A stretch of 64,000 nucleotides of DNA, from contig NZ_JACLYU010000002.1 of NCBI RefSeq assembly GCF_016899725.1, forward strand, positions 62,001 through 126,000. The letters are read 5' to 3'. A program made the position numbers and the translations under genes. Within the stretch, counting starts at the first letter, position 1, and each line of letters opens with the position of its first letter. The notes beneath the pieces were generated by a model that worked only from the letters and a program-made list of their open reading frames with translations, was not told the DNA's origin and ran no database searches. This document shows, piece after piece, positions 8,717 through 18,837 of this stretch. This DNA comes from Bifidobacterium pullorum subsp. saeculare (GTDB taxonomy: Bacteria > Actinomycetota > Actinomycetes > Actinomycetales > Bifidobacteriaceae).

Positions 8717-9325
8717 TCAGTCCACGCCGACGGTGCAGCGGCAGACGGCGGGGTCGAATTCGCCCGCGGCGATGACGCGGTCGAGCGCCAGGTCGCCGAT
8801 GGGGTTGACGCCGCGGCCCATCACCAGCGTCTGGCCGAGCAGGGCGTGCAGGCATTTGACGCGCACCGGCATGCCGCCGGCGGAGATGCCCTGGATATGC
8901 GTCTCATCGTCGCCGAGGCGTTCGGCGAGCTCGTGGCGGAACGCGAGGTAGAGGCGGTGCGCGGCCTCGTAGGCGGCGCGCACGGACTCGTCGTCGGCGA
9001 CCAGCGCGCTGTAATCGTTCATCGTGCCATCGGCCTCGACGTGGGAGATGGCCTTGACCGCCTCGGGGCTTGTCAGGTAGCAGGTGGTCGGGAAGGGCAC
9101 GCCGCCCGGCAGCAGCGGGCGGGTGACGACGGCGAGCGGGCGGCCGCACACGCAGCGGGCGCCCACGGCGACCATGCCGCGCGGGTAGCGGCCGAGCTGC
9201 CGTTCAACGAGGGCGATCTCCTCGTCGGTGGCCGGCTGGGCGAGGATGCGGTCGACGAGTGCGGCGGCGCGGGCGCGCAGCGTCTCATCGGACGGCGTCG
9301 GGGCGGCGGTGGATTCGTCGGTCAC
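8717..9325 (-). CDS. DUF501 domain protein
   Basis: A 202-aa cytoplasmic protein of a family restricted largely to actinobacteria and almost always encoded between the septum-formation protein and Ppx. The conserved core has RYPRGMVAVGARCVCGRPLAVVT, LPGGVPFPTTCYLTSP and KCLHALLGQTL, with several cysteines and histidines that could bind a metal; this is my observation, not an established fact. I chose the GTG at 9325, which overlaps the upstream stop in a GTGA arrangement. Function unknown. Confidence 0.85.
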   Translation of the reverse strand: MTDESTAAPTPSDETLRARAAALVDRILAQPATDEEIALVERQLGRYPRGMVAVGARCVCGRPLAVVTRPLLPGGVPFPTTCYLTSPEAVKAISHVEADGTMNDYSALVADDESVRAAYEAAHRLYLAFRHELAERLGDDETHIQGISAGGMPVRVKCLHALLGQTLVMGRGVNPIGDLALDRVIAAGEFDPAVCRCTVGVD

Positions 9326-9888
9326 TGGGTCTGTCCTTTCTGCTGGGACTGCTGGCCGTGCTCCGCACCGGAGCCGGAGTCGTTCCGCTGGGCGGCGCCG
9401 TCCGCGGCGTCCCCCTGGTCGGCCTGTTCGAAGGAATAGTTGAGCTCGCTGTACCACGGCAGGGCCTTGGTGGCGTCGTCCCCGCTCTTGCCGGCGGTGG
9501 CGCCGGAATCGTCCTTGCCGCCGGTGACGGCCTGCGGGTTGAGCACGGTGACGGACTGCTCGCCGGGGAACACGAAGCCGAGGCGCTCCCGGGCCTGGGC
9601 GGCCACGTAGTTCTTGTCGTCCCAGCGGGAGATGTCGTTGCGCAGCTCCTTCTTCTCGGCGACGAGCGCGGCCTCCTGGCGTTTGAGGTCGTTGAGGCGG
9701 GCCAGGTCGAGCGCGTAGTCGTGGAAGGTGGCGACGAGCTGGATGGCGCCGATGGCGACGATGAACAGGGAGACGAAGAAGGCGATGGGCCCGGATCGAC
9801 CGGTGCGGCGGCGTTCGGTGCGTGCGCGGCCCCTGCCGGAGCCGCCTGCTGCCGCCCCGCGCGGGGGTCTACGGGTTCGCTCGCTCAT
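9322..9888 (-). CDS. Septum formation initiator (FtsB/DivIC family)
   Basis: A 188-aa bitopic division protein. A basic N-terminal tail (residues 1-33) precedes one membrane helix (GPIAFFVSLFIVAIGAIQLVA). A coiled coil follows (LDLARLNDLKRQEAALVAEKKELRNDISRW), then the family motif YVAAQARERLGFVFPGE. The last ~70 residues are a low-complexity G/S/Q-rich tail. The family bridges FtsL and FtsQ in the divisome. The ATG follows the tail of the enolase terminator directly and has no Shine-Dalgarno match, so initiation may be leaderless or inefficient; a downstream start is possible but would cut into the basic tail. Confidence 0.85.
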   Translation of the reverse strand: MSERTRRPPRGAAAGGSGRGRARTERRRTGRSGPIAFFVSLFIVAIGAIQLVATFHDYALDLARLNDLKRQEAALVAEKKELRNDISRWDDKNYVAAQARERLGFVFPGEQSVTVLNPQAVTGGKDDSGATAGKSGDDATKALPWYSELNYSFEQADQGDAADGAAQRNDSGSGAEHGQQSQQKGQTQ

Positions 9889-9890
9889 GG

Positions 9891-9937
9891 AACGAAAAAC
9901 TACCCGCCGCCTTCGACTCGGGAAGGCGACGGGTAGT
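9891..9937 (-). terminator. Intrinsic terminator of enolase
   Basis: A hairpin with 16-base arms (9899-9914 and 9922-9937, one G-A mismatch) is followed on the minus strand by GTTTTTCGTT, a typical rho-independent layout. It sits 86 bases after the enolase stop and ends only a few bases before the ATG of the DivIC-like gene. Confidence 0.85.
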
Positions 9938-10023
9938 CTCGCTATGCCGGGGCGGCCGGCCTCACGCCGTGCGTCGGCCGGCGGCGCCCCGCGCGTCGCG
10001 TGCGCTCAGACACGCGGACGGGC

Positions 10024-11439
<1,416 letters not shown>

Positions 11440-11548
11440 CTATGCCCGTCCCCACCCGGGCGCATGTCCCGCCCCGCACCCACAATGAAGCGCGACACGG
11501 GGTGCCCGGGCCAAGGCCTTAAACACGCTGGGCCCCGGCGGCGCGACA

Positions 11549-11635
11549 AATAGGCGCCGCCGGCGCGAAAGCCGGCCGGCTGGGCTGAGATCACACTCGT
11601 CGAACCTGATGTAGTTAGCACTATCGAAGGGAATG
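11549..11635 (+). ncRNA. TPP riboswitch (THI element) ahead of transporter genes
   Basis: The conserved blocks of the TPP aptamer are present in order: a GC-rich P3 arm, GGGCTGAGATCACA, CGTCGAACCTGATG, AGTTAGCACTATCGAAGGGAATG. They match the usual CUGAGA, ACCUGAU and CGAAGGGA cores. The AAGGGA at the 3' end lies 8 bases before the presumed TTG start of the permease and can also serve as its ribosome site. The simplest reading is translational control. I see no separate terminator with a U tract. Confidence 0.9.
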
Positions 11636-11640
11636 TCACA

Positions 11641-12441
11641 TTGTTCGACGACTCCATGCGTCGGCCGGCCCGGGGGCTCCCCCGCCGGCTTCTCATGGCG
11701 GCGGGACCCTGGGCTTCGACGCTCGTCCTGTTCCTGTGGTGGTTCCTCGCCACGCGCTCCCCCGCCTCATCCCGTCCGCTGCCCTCGCCGGCCGAGGTGC
11801 TCGCGGCAGGCCGCGACCTGGCGGCCGAGGGATTGCTATGGCCCTCCGTGGGCACGAGCCTGGCGCGCGTGCTCGCCGGCCTCGCCCTCGGCGTCGCACT
11901 GGCGGTGCCCGCCGCCGTGCTCTCCGGCGCCTCCCGGATCGGACTGGCCGTCATCGACCGGCCGGTGCACATGCTGCGGGCGATTCCGTTCCCAGCGCTT
12001 TCGCCGCTGTTCATCATCTGGCTGGGCATCGATGAGCTCATGAAGGTCGCGCTCATCGCCGTGGGCGTGTTCGGCCTGGTCTACGTCAATGTGCGCGACG
12101 CGATCCGCGGGCTCGACCCGCGTCTGGCGGAGCTGGCGCGCGCCTACCGGCTGCCACGCGTCCTCGTGTTCCGCCGCATCCTGTTCCGCGGCGCCCTGCC
12201 CGGTTTCTTCACCGGGCTGCGGTTCGCGATCACCGTGGCATGGATCGCGCTGGTGACCTGTGAGACCGTCAACTCCACCGTCGGCATCGGCTATGTGCTC
12301 GCCCGGGCCCAGCAGTTCTCGCGCACCGACCAGATGATGCTGTGCGTGCTGCTCTACGCCCTGCTTGGTCTCGCTTCCGAGGCCGTGGTGGCCCTGCTGG
12401 AGCGCCTCCTGCTGCCGTGGCGGGCCGCGGCGGCGCGCTGA
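11641..12441 (+). CDS. ABC transporter permease for a thiamine precursor (ThiX/SsuC-like)
   Basis: A 266-aa inner-membrane permease with about six segments, the first being WASTLVLFLWWFLAT. The binding-protein-dependent transport motif occurs around LAELARAYRLPRVLVFRRILFRGALPGF. It resembles TauC/SsuC-type permeases, the family used for pyrimidine (HMP, formylaminopyrimidine) import in thiamine-salvaging bacteria. The TTG start at 11641 is chosen because AAGGGA from the riboswitch is 8 bases upstream; ATG 11656 has no ribosome site. The upstream riboswitch is the main evidence for the substrate. Confidence 0.82.
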   Translation: MFDDSMRRPARGLPRRLLMAAGPWASTLVLFLWWFLATRSPASSRPLPSPAEVLAAGRDLAAEGLLWPSVGTSLARVLAGLALGVALAVPAAVLSGASRIGLAVIDRPVHMLRAIPFPALSPLFIIWLGIDELMKVALIAVGVFGLVYVNVRDAIRGLDPRLAELARAYRLPRVLVFRRILFRGALPGFFTGLRFAITVAWIALVTCETVNSTVGIGYVLARAQQFSRTDQMMLCVLLYALLGLASEAVVALLERLLLPWRAAAAR

Positions 12442-12469
12442 CGCCTGCCATTCGGCTCCCCTTATTCTT

Positions 12470-12480
12470 CCCCCCCCCCC
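12470..12480 (+). repeat. Poly-C tract of 11 bases in the transporter operon
   Basis: A run of 11 consecutive C bases lies in the 77-base gap between the permease stop and the binding-protein ATG, 38 bases upstream of that ATG. Runs of this length are prone to slippage. It may also be of uncertain length in the assembly. Confidence 0.95.
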
Positions 12481-12518
12481 ATCCGTGATTCCCATTTCTT
12501 TCAAGGCAAGGACCTGAT

Positions 12519-13559
12519 ATGACCATCCGTTCCACGACCCCCACGTTCCCCACCCGTTCCGGCGCGCCCGCGACGCGCCGCGCGCGCCTGGCTCGCCGGG
12601 CGGCCGCCGCCTGCGCCGCCGCGGCGATGCTGCTGCCCGCCGCCGCCTGCGGATCCGCGTCCGACGCCAAGCCGGCCGCGGACGGCGGCGCGGACACCGT
12701 GCGCGTCGCCTACCTGTCCACCGCGAACTACCTGACCACGCTCAAGGACGACAATGCCGCGCTCAAGGCGATGGAGCCGTACCAGGCGGACTTCTCCGGC
12801 CCGTTCAACCCGCCGGACGACGCCTACCAGGTGGTGATGTCCGGCCGCGCCGACGCCTCGAGCACCGGCACCGGCCACTTCATCAACCTCGTCTCGCAGG
12901 GCGCCCCGTGGGTGGCGTTCGCGATCGAATGGTACGACGGCGACTCGCAGGGCATCGTCGCCGCGCCCGGCTCCGGCGTCACCTCGCTCAAGGACCTGTA
13001 CGGCAAGCGCGTGGGCATCGACAAGAAGGGCGCCACCGGCGACTACGTGCTGCGCGCCGCCTTCGCCCACGCCGGCCTCGACTACGCCAAGGTGGAGAAG
13101 GTGGAGCTGAGCCAGACGGACTTCGCCGCCGCGTTCTCCTCCGGCAGGATTGACGCGCTGGCCACCTACGACCAGAACCTCGCCGCCGCCATCGCCACCC
13201 CTGGCGCCAAGCTGCTCGTCACCGGAGACGAATACGACTCGAAGAACGTGTCGCTGCACATGGTCTCCAAGGACTTCGCCGACGCGCACCCCGAGGCCGT
13301 CAAGGCGCTGTACCGCGCGCTCGTCGCCGAATCGGACGCGGCGGCGAAGGACCCGGGATTCATCTACGAGGCCTACCGACGTTTCGGCGCCTCGGAGCAG
13401 ATCGTCGACCAAATCAAGGGCTTCGACGTGCCGAAGATCCTGCCGGTGGATGCCAAGGGCCGCGGCATGCTCGAGGACATCGCCCGCCAGTACGTTGACT
13501 TCGGGTTCATCGACGCCATGCCGGACCTCGACGGCCACGTCCTCGACTGCACGAAGTAA
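12519..13559 (+). CDS. ABC transporter substrate-binding lipoprotein (ThiY/NMT1-like)
   Basis: A 346-aa lipoprotein. A basic N-region and hydrophobic core end in the lipobox LPAAACGS, so the mature protein starts at Cys about residue 44 and is anchored outside the membrane. The mature part has the NMT1/TauA-type fold: VRVAYLSTANYL, YQVVMSGRADASSTGTGHF, GSGVTSLKDLYGKRVGIDKKGATGDYVLRAAF, and FAAAFSSGRIDALATYDQN. Likely ligand is a thiamine precursor, inferred from the riboswitch at the head of the operon; related proteins bind taurine or sulfonates. The ATG has AAGGA six bases upstream. Confidence 0.85.
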   Translation: MTIRSTTPTFPTRSGAPATRRARLARRAAAACAAAAMLLPAAACGSASDAKPAADGGADTVRVAYLSTANYLTTLKDDNAALKAMEPYQADFSGPFNPPDDAYQVVMSGRADASSTGTGHFINLVSQGAPWVAFAIEWYDGDSQGIVAAPGSGVTSLKDLYGKRVGIDKKGATGDYVLRAAFAHAGLDYAKVEKVELSQTDFAAAFSSGRIDALATYDQNLAAAIATPGAKLLVTGDEYDSKNVSLHMVSKDFADAHPEAVKALYRALVAESDAAAKDPGFIYEAYRRFGASEQIVDQIKGFDVPKILPVDAKGRGMLEDIARQYVDFGFIDAMPDLDGHVLDCTK

Positions 13560-13570
13560 GGGGCCGGACG

Positions 13571-14302
13571 ATGGCACGGACCATGACGACGGGGCGCGAC
13601 GGCCGGCCGCTGGCGACGGTACGGGACGCGGCAATCGCCTTCGACGGGACGCCGGTGCTGCGCGGCGCGTCACTCACCGTACGCCCCGGTGAGTTCGTCG
13701 CGCTCATCGGCCGGTCGGGGTGCGGCAAGTCGACGCTGCTGCGCATCGTGGCTGGCCTGGTGCGCCCCGACACCGGCGAGGCGGCCACGACCGCGGCCAC
13801 GGCCTTCGGCTTCCAGGACTCGCGGCTCATCCCCTGGATGCGCGTGTGGGACAACGTGACGCTCGGCCTGCCCGGCGGCAAGGCGGCCCGCCGGGCCCTG
13901 GCGCAGCGGGCGCTGGCCGAGGTGGGCCTGGCGGACCATGTGGACGCCTGGCCGGCGTCCCTGTCCGGCGGCCAAGCGCAGCGCGCCTCGCTCGCGCGGG
14001 CGCTGGTGCGCGAGCCGGAGCTGCTGCTGCTCGACGAGCCCTTCGGCGCGCTCGACGCGCTGACCCGTCTCGACATGCAGGACCTGCTGGCCTCGTTGCA
14101 GGCGCGCGAGGGATGGGGCGCGCTCATGGTCACCCATGACATCGCGGAGGCGGTGCGGCTGGCCGACCGGATCTGCGTGCTGCGCGGCGGCGTCATCGCC
14201 GCCGACGTGCCGGTGGACCGGTCCCGGCTGGACGGCGAGGGCCGTCCCGAGGACCACGACGCCGTGGAACGGCGCCTGCGCGCGGAGTTGCGGCGGGCCT
14301 GA
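13571..14302 (+). CDS. ABC transporter ATP-binding protein (ThiZ/SsuB-like)
   Basis: A 243-aa ATPase energising the permease two genes upstream. Walker A GRSGCGKST is near residue 51, the signature LSGGQAQRASLARALVREPE and Walker B LLLLDEPFGALD follow, and the H-loop is in LMVTHDIAEAV. It begins 11 bases after the binding protein. The order permease, binding protein, ATPase fits a ThiXYZ-like importer. It converges tail to tail with the FocA-type gene, leaving only 14 bases between stops. Confidence 0.88.
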   Translation: MARTMTTGRDGRPLATVRDAAIAFDGTPVLRGASLTVRPGEFVALIGRSGCGKSTLLRIVAGLVRPDTGEAATTAATAFGFQDSRLIPWMRVWDNVTLGLPGGKAARRALAQRALAEVGLADHVDAWPASLSGGQAQRASLARALVREPELLLLDEPFGALDALTRLDMQDLLASLQAREGWGALMVTHDIAEAVRLADRICVLRGGVIAADVPVDRSRLDGEGRPEDHDAVERRLRAELRRA

Positions 14303-14316
14303 CGCGGGTCCGCCGC

Positions 14317-15147
14317 TCAGACAGCCTGGGCGGCGGGCCTGCGGTTGATGAACCAGTAGCCGAGCGCGACGACGACGGTGCCGCCGACGATGTTGCCGAG
14401 CGTGGCGGCGGACAGGTTGGCAAGGATGCCGGGCACCGTCAGCGCACCGGCCGCGTCCGTCCCATAGCCCATGAGGCTGGAGACCAGGCCGATAGGCAGG
14501 AAGAACATGTTGGCCACGCAGTGTTCGAATCCCATCGCCACGAAGCCGGCGATGGGCAGGAGGATGCCGAGCACCTTGTCGGCCACGGAGCGGGCGGAGA
14601 AGCCGACGCGCACCGCCAGGCACACGAGGATGTTGCACAGGATGCCGCGCACGAACAGCACACCCCATCCGGGCGTGACCTTGCCCACGGCGGTGGCGAC
14701 GGCGGTGGCGCCCACGGCCCCGTCGTTGAGCCCCATCGTGCCGGCGAGCGCGATAAGCGTGACCAGCAGCAGGGCGCCGGCGAAGTTGCCGAACCAGACG
14801 ATGACCCAGTTGCGCAGCATCGCGGGCCAGGAAATGCGCTTGGAGGCGAGGTCGGAGGCCATCAGGGAGTTGCCGGTGAACAGTTCGGCGCCGCAGCACA
14901 GCACGAGCACGAGGCCCATGCAGAAGGCCAGGCCGCCGAGGAAGCGCTTGGGGCCCCAGGTCAGGGCCGGGTCGGAGGTGATGATGAGGAAGAACAGGGC
15001 GCCGAATCCGATGAACATGCCGGCAAACATGGCGGAGACGAAGGCCTTCGCGCCGGTGAGGCGCGTCTTGGTCTCGCCGGCCTGGTTGACGGCCTCCTCG
15101 GTCTCGGCGGGGGTCAGTGCGTTGATATTGATGATGGTGTCGCTCAT
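14317..15147 (-). CDS. Formate/nitrite transporter family channel (FocA-like)
   Basis: A 276-aa pentameric anion channel of the FNT family. It has about six membrane helices. Characteristic segments are FVSAMFAGMFIGFGALFF, LVLCCGAELFTGNSL, WVIVWFGNFAGALLLV, LFVRGILCNILVCLAV and GFEHCVANMFFLPIG. In bifidobacteria, which make formate through pyruvate formate-lyase, FocA is the expected role; no pfl gene is visible here, so a nitrite or acetate/lactate channel is not excluded. The ATG at 15147 lies in a 98-base gap after the upstream membrane-protein gene. Confidence 0.9.
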   Translation of the reverse strand: MSDTIININALTPAETEEAVNQAGETKTRLTGAKAFVSAMFAGMFIGFGALFFLIITSDPALTWGPKRFLGGLAFCMGLVLVLCCGAELFTGNSLMASDLASKRISWPAMLRNWVIVWFGNFAGALLLVTLIALAGTMGLNDGAVGATAVATAVGKVTPGWGVLFVRGILCNILVCLAVRVGFSARSVADKVLGILLPIAGFVAMGFEHCVANMFFLPIGLVSSLMGYGTDAAGALTVPGILANLSAATLGNIVGGTVVVALGYWFINRRPAAQAV

Positions 15148-15245
15148 GGGGCCTCGCTGCTCGGTGATCGGGATATCCGACCGCCCAGTGTACCGGCCGT
15201 CCGGGGCGCGACACGGCCGCGGGGCCCCGCCGTGTCCGCGCGCCC

Positions 15246-16526
15246 CTATCGCCGCGGTCTGGCGATGGCGCGGACGAAGGCGAGGACGGCGCCGCCCGCC
15301 GCCGCGGCCACGCGAGGACGGGTCCTCAGGCGGAAGCAGCGCATCCATGCCAGGACGACGGCGATGCACAGGAGCGGGGGCACGGCGGTGGCGACGACGG
15401 AGCGGACGGCCCCGTGCATCATGAGGCCGCGCATACCGCCGTCCGTCTGTGCCATGGGGAGGACGAGGAAGTAGAGGGACGACAGGACGACGATCGCCCC
15501 GTTCACCGCGAGGGCGACGCGTGCGGCGATGCGCCGGCCGCGGTACAGGCCGTAGGCGACGGCGAGGAGGAAAAGCACCGGGAGAAAGGAGACGAGCACA
15601 CTGCCGGGCATCGAGACGCGCAGGAGCCGGTACTGGGCGAAGCAGTCGACGGAGGCGGCGGAGTCGAGGCAGGAACGCAGACGGTCCGGGTCGACGTCCG
15701 CGTCGCCCATGAGCAAGCCGAGCGTGGACAGGGGGCCGGCGTGGATGGGCGAGCTGACGGCGATGACGGGGCCCAGCGCCATGACCGCGCCGAGGCAGGC
15801 GATGATGCGCCGCGCCTCGAACATCGTGGCGTGGGCGAGGCTCTCCGTGTCCTGGCGGGGCACCATGAGGTAGCCGACGACGTGTCCGAGGACGGCGGCG
15901 GCGAGCGCGCACCAGTCGCCGGTCTCGCCCCGGTACAGGACGAACATGCCGACGACGGCATAGGCGATGAGGCGGATGCGACGGCGCCACAGCACCGTCT
16001 CGAAGGCGCTGGCGGCCATGAGCGGTCCGACGGCCAGGCACAGGGGGCCGAGCACGACGCCGAGGTCGGCGAGCCTCTGCCACAGGGGCGAGCGCCCGTT
16101 GACCACGACCGAGGCGAGCAGGCCGACGGCGACGCCGCCGATGCCGCACACGAGCGCGGTGAGTACGGTCTTCCTGCGGCCGAGCCGGGATTCGGCGAAG
16201 CCTCCGGCGACGAGCACGGCCACGGTGTCGAGGACGATGCGCGCCGGATGGGCGACGAACACCAGCGACAGGGGCACGGAGACGGCGTCGCCGGCCTGCA
16301 CGCCGTCGAAGCTCAGGCGGGCGGCGAGGGGCGGGAACGGGGCTCCCGCGCAGGCCTGCCAGACGGCGGTGAGGGCGTTGAGGATCAGGAGCGCCGCGGC
16401 GACGGCCACGGTGAGCGGATGGAGGCGAACCCATTCGGCCCCGTCGCGCAGCAGTGGGGCGAGGCGTCGCCGGCCCCTGCCCCTTCCGTGCTTCCTGGAG
16501 ACAGTGGCCGTGGTGTGCGGAGTCAT
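15246..16526 (-). CDS. Polytopic membrane protein paired with an esterase, unknown function
   Basis: A 426-aa protein with a basic N-terminus and about eight membrane segments, the first being LHPLTVAVAAALLILNALTA. The first half (VFVAHPARIVLDTVAVLVAGGFAE onward) is loosely reminiscent of rhomboid-like folds, but no catalytic GxSG serine is visible. ATG 16526 overlaps the esterase stop as ATGA and also has GGAAAGGACAG upstream. Longer relatives carry a C-terminal lysyltransferase (DUF2156) domain; here the chain simply ends in a basic tail. That comparison is from memory and needs alignment. Confidence 0.6.
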   Translation of the reverse strand: MTPHTTATVSRKHGRGRGRRRLAPLLRDGAEWVRLHPLTVAVAAALLILNALTAVWQACAGAPFPPLAARLSFDGVQAGDAVSVPLSLVFVAHPARIVLDTVAVLVAGGFAESRLGRRKTVLTALVCGIGGVAVGLLASVVVNGRSPLWQRLADLGVVLGPLCLAVGPLMAASAFETVLWRRRIRLIAYAVVGMFVLYRGETGDWCALAAAVLGHVVGYLMVPRQDTESLAHATMFEARRIIACLGAVMALGPVIAVSSPIHAGPLSTLGLLMGDADVDPDRLRSCLDSAASVDCFAQYRLLRVSMPGSVLVSFLPVLFLLAVAYGLYRGRRIAARVALAVNGAIVVLSSLYFLVLPMAQTDGGMRGLMMHGAVRSVVATAVPPLLCIAVVLAWMRCFRLRTRPRVAAAAGGAVLAFVRAIARPRR

Positions 16527-18018
16527 CGGCTGTCCTTTCCTTCCGTCGTGCCCGTCGTGTCCGTCGTGTCCGGGTCGCTCACCCCGTCGGAGAGGACGTG
16601 GATGCCGGCGTGCCGTGCGATGGGGCGGGCCGTGCCGTCGAGGCCGAGGTCGCGGCAGAGCACCTCGAGCTCGGCGTCCATGGCGGTGTGGACGGCGTGC
16701 CAGTCGTGGGCGCGTCCGGGGACCTCGATCATGCTCACCCGCATGCCGATGGCCCTGGCCCCGCGGCCGAGGCGGAGCATGGCGTCCATGGAGGACGTGT
16801 CGAGCGAACCGGAGGAGAGCATGAGCGTCTGGTCGGAATGCCCCCTCGTCTTCATGGCGAGCAGGGGCATCTGCGCTTCGTAGGCCGTGCGGTCGCCGTG
16901 GAAGAAGCGGCGGATCATCGTCGCTTCGCTGCCTTCGGTGGGCTTGAGCTCGCTGGCGAAGGGCATCATGTGGCCGAACAGGTCCGGATGGCGCACGCCG
17001 AGCTGCACGGAGCAGGTGCCGCCCTGGGAGAATCCGGCGACGGCCCAGTGCGCGGCGCCGTCGTCGACGGGCAGGGCCTTGCGGATCCAGTCGGGCACGT
17101 CGCGGGTGAGGTAGGTCTCCGCGTTGCCGTAGACGGGCGTGTCGGCGCACAGCGTGTTGTGGGTGGCGTCGCCGAGCTGGTCCGGGGAGATGACGACGGG
17201 CGCCAGGCCCCGGTGTCTGGCGGCGTAGGCGTCCATGAGGCCGACGAGGCCGCTGGCTGGAAGGCGCGGTCCGGGCTGCCGGGCTGGCCGGACATCATGA
17301 TGAGCACCGGCAGCCGGGGCGGCCTGTCCGTCAGGGCCGCGGGCGGCAGGTATACCATGGCGGGGCGCGCCCAGAAGCCGGATCTGACGGCGGGGATGAC
17401 GGCCGAGCCGCTCCAGCCCTTCCCCGGCATGCCGCGGACGGCGAAGGGATCGGCCCGCCATTGCGCGACGGTGCGCACAGGGCGGCGCATGTCCGTCAGG
17501 TCGATGGCTGAATAGGGGGAGCGGCCGAATACGCTGCCGAGGGTCGGGTATTCGCCGTACTGGCCGTCGACGGCGAGCGCGACGGCGAACGCCGTGACTG
17601 GCACCATGACGGCGGCCAGGGCGCGGGGCCACCTGCGCAGGACGACGATGCCGGCGATGGCGAGGCCGAGTCCGGCGCAGCCGAGGCCGAGGAGACGGAT
17701 GACGGTGGAGCCGAGCCCCACGCCGAAGACGACGAACACGTCGGAGACTAGCCAGGCGCCGACGCCTCCGACAAGGCCGCCGGCCAGGGCGCCAACGATA
17801 AGGCGGAGCGTGCGGGAGACGAGCGCGGCATGTCCGGGGCCGGGGCGACGGGACCGTGGCGTCCACGGCGCCCTCGGCGTGCGGATGTCGGCGGCGACGG
17901 CGACGGCGATCAGCACGGCCAGTCCGGCCGCCGTGACGGCGTACGCTGTCGCCGGCAGCCAGCCTTCCGTGAGGCTCAGCGTCCAGATGCCTCCGCCCTG
18001 TGCGGCGAGAACCCCCAT
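16523..18018 (-). pseudogene. Membrane-anchored alpha/beta-hydrolase (esterase D-type), frameshifted
   Basis: Two frames together make one esterase. The first part (18018 to about 17260) gives four membrane segments and the start of the hydrolase domain (PVLIMMSGQPGSPDRAFQ). The second frame resumes with ASGLVGLMDAYAARHRGLAPVV and carries the nucleophile elbow AVAGFSQGG and the catalytic His in GRAHDWHAVH. The switch falls at about 17256-17260, where one missing base (CAGCCAGC for an expected CAGGCCAGC) explains it; total length 1496 nt is one short of a codon multiple. It may be a real inactivation or an assembly error. Its stop overlaps the next gene as ATGA. Confidence 0.8.
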
Positions 18019-18097
18019 GGACCACCCCCTGTCCGATCGGCGCCCATCATATACATGCCGGCTGGGAGCGGAGGGCTGTCATCTGCCCGGAGAGTCG

Positions 18098-18742
18098 CTA
18101 GAGCAGCTGTTCCATGCCGATGCGGTAGGGGATCAGTCCCATGCGCTCGTAGAAGGCCTGGGCGCCGGGGTTGCAGCTCCACACGTTGAGCGTGAGGTTG
18201 TGGCAGCCGGATTCGCGCGCGAAGGCGAGCGCATGGCGGTAGAGGGCCGAGCCGACGCCGTGGCCGCGCTCGGCCTCGTCCACGCAGATGTCGTCGACGT
18301 ACAACGTGAGAATGTCCGTCAGGATGTTGTCGTGCGGATGCCGCTGGAACTGGCAGAACGCGTAGCCGAGGATGCGGTCCGGGGCCGGGGCGCCGGCGCC
18401 GGTGGCGTCTATTCCGGCGGCGTCTGTTCCGACGTTGCCTGTTCCGACGGCGGCGATACCATTGGCGTCTGCTCCGACGGCGGCAGACTCCCCCGCCCGC
18501 GCCATGACGAACACCGGCGTCGCCTCGTCGGTCACGATGGCGCGCAGCTGGTCGTCGGTGTACTTCTTGGCGCCGCCCTTGAACAGGTCAGGCCGGCCGG
18601 CATGGTGCACCTCGAGCACCTGCCGCAGCAGCCGATCCAGCTCCGGGATGTCCACCGCCGTGGCACGTCGGATGACGGCGCCGTCTCCTGCCGCTGCCAC
18701 ACCTTCACTCACCGTTGTCCTGCCAGCATCTGTTTCACTCAT
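18098..18742 (-). CDS. GNAT family N-acetyltransferase with a low-complexity insert
   Basis: A 214-aa acetyltransferase using acetyl-CoA on an unknown amine. The fold is clear from IRRATAVDIPELDRLLRQV at the start, YVDDICVDEAERGHGVGSAL (motif A, the acetyl-CoA loop) and LNVWSCNPGAQAFYERMGL near the end. Between beta strands, at about residues 90-120, sits an insert rich in Gly, Ala, Asp and Thr (GADANGIAAVGTGNVGTDAA), encoded by near-repeated DNA at about 18390-18490. The ATG at 18742 is favoured because the upstream extension runs into repeat DNA. Confidence 0.8.
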   Translation of the reverse strand: MSETDAGRTTVSEGVAAAGDGAVIRRATAVDIPELDRLLRQVLEVHHAGRPDLFKGGAKKYTDDQLRAIVTDEATPVFVMARAGESAAVGADANGIAAVGTGNVGTDAAGIDATGAGAPAPDRILGYAFCQFQRHPHDNILTDILTLYVDDICVDEAERGHGVGSALYRHALAFARESGCHNLTLNVWSCNPGAQAFYERMGLIPYRIGMEQLL

Positions 18743-18769
18743 ACCCGGCAGTCTATCCTCCCCCATGCA

Positions 18770-18837
18770 TGGCTCCCGCTGGCGGGAGGTCCCCACACGT
18801 GGCTCCCGCTGGCGGGAGCTGTCAGCCGAAGGCTGAC
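18770..18837 (-). repeat. Left inverted palindromic-repeat array of the DUF559 locus
   Basis: Two copies of the perfect palindrome CTCCCGCTGGCGGGAG (18773-18788 and 18803-18818, 30 bases apart) are followed by a separate hairpin GTCAGCC-GAA-GGCTGAC (18821-18837). Read on the minus strand, hairpin then palindromes, it matches the right-hand array read on the plus strand, including the flanking ACCACCCTCAGTCA. It therefore forms an inverted bracket around the DUF559 gene and lies just upstream of the GNAT start. Confidence 0.85.

Noticed and set aside
11633-12043. ATG at 11633 as start of a gene after the riboswitch
   Set aside because: It opens a different frame with low-complexity Arg/Ser/Pro content and no membrane segments; the frame from 11641 is a clear permease.
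15246-16526. Active rhomboid protease
   Set aside because: The first helices look rhomboid-like, but no GxSG serine or matching histidine is visible.
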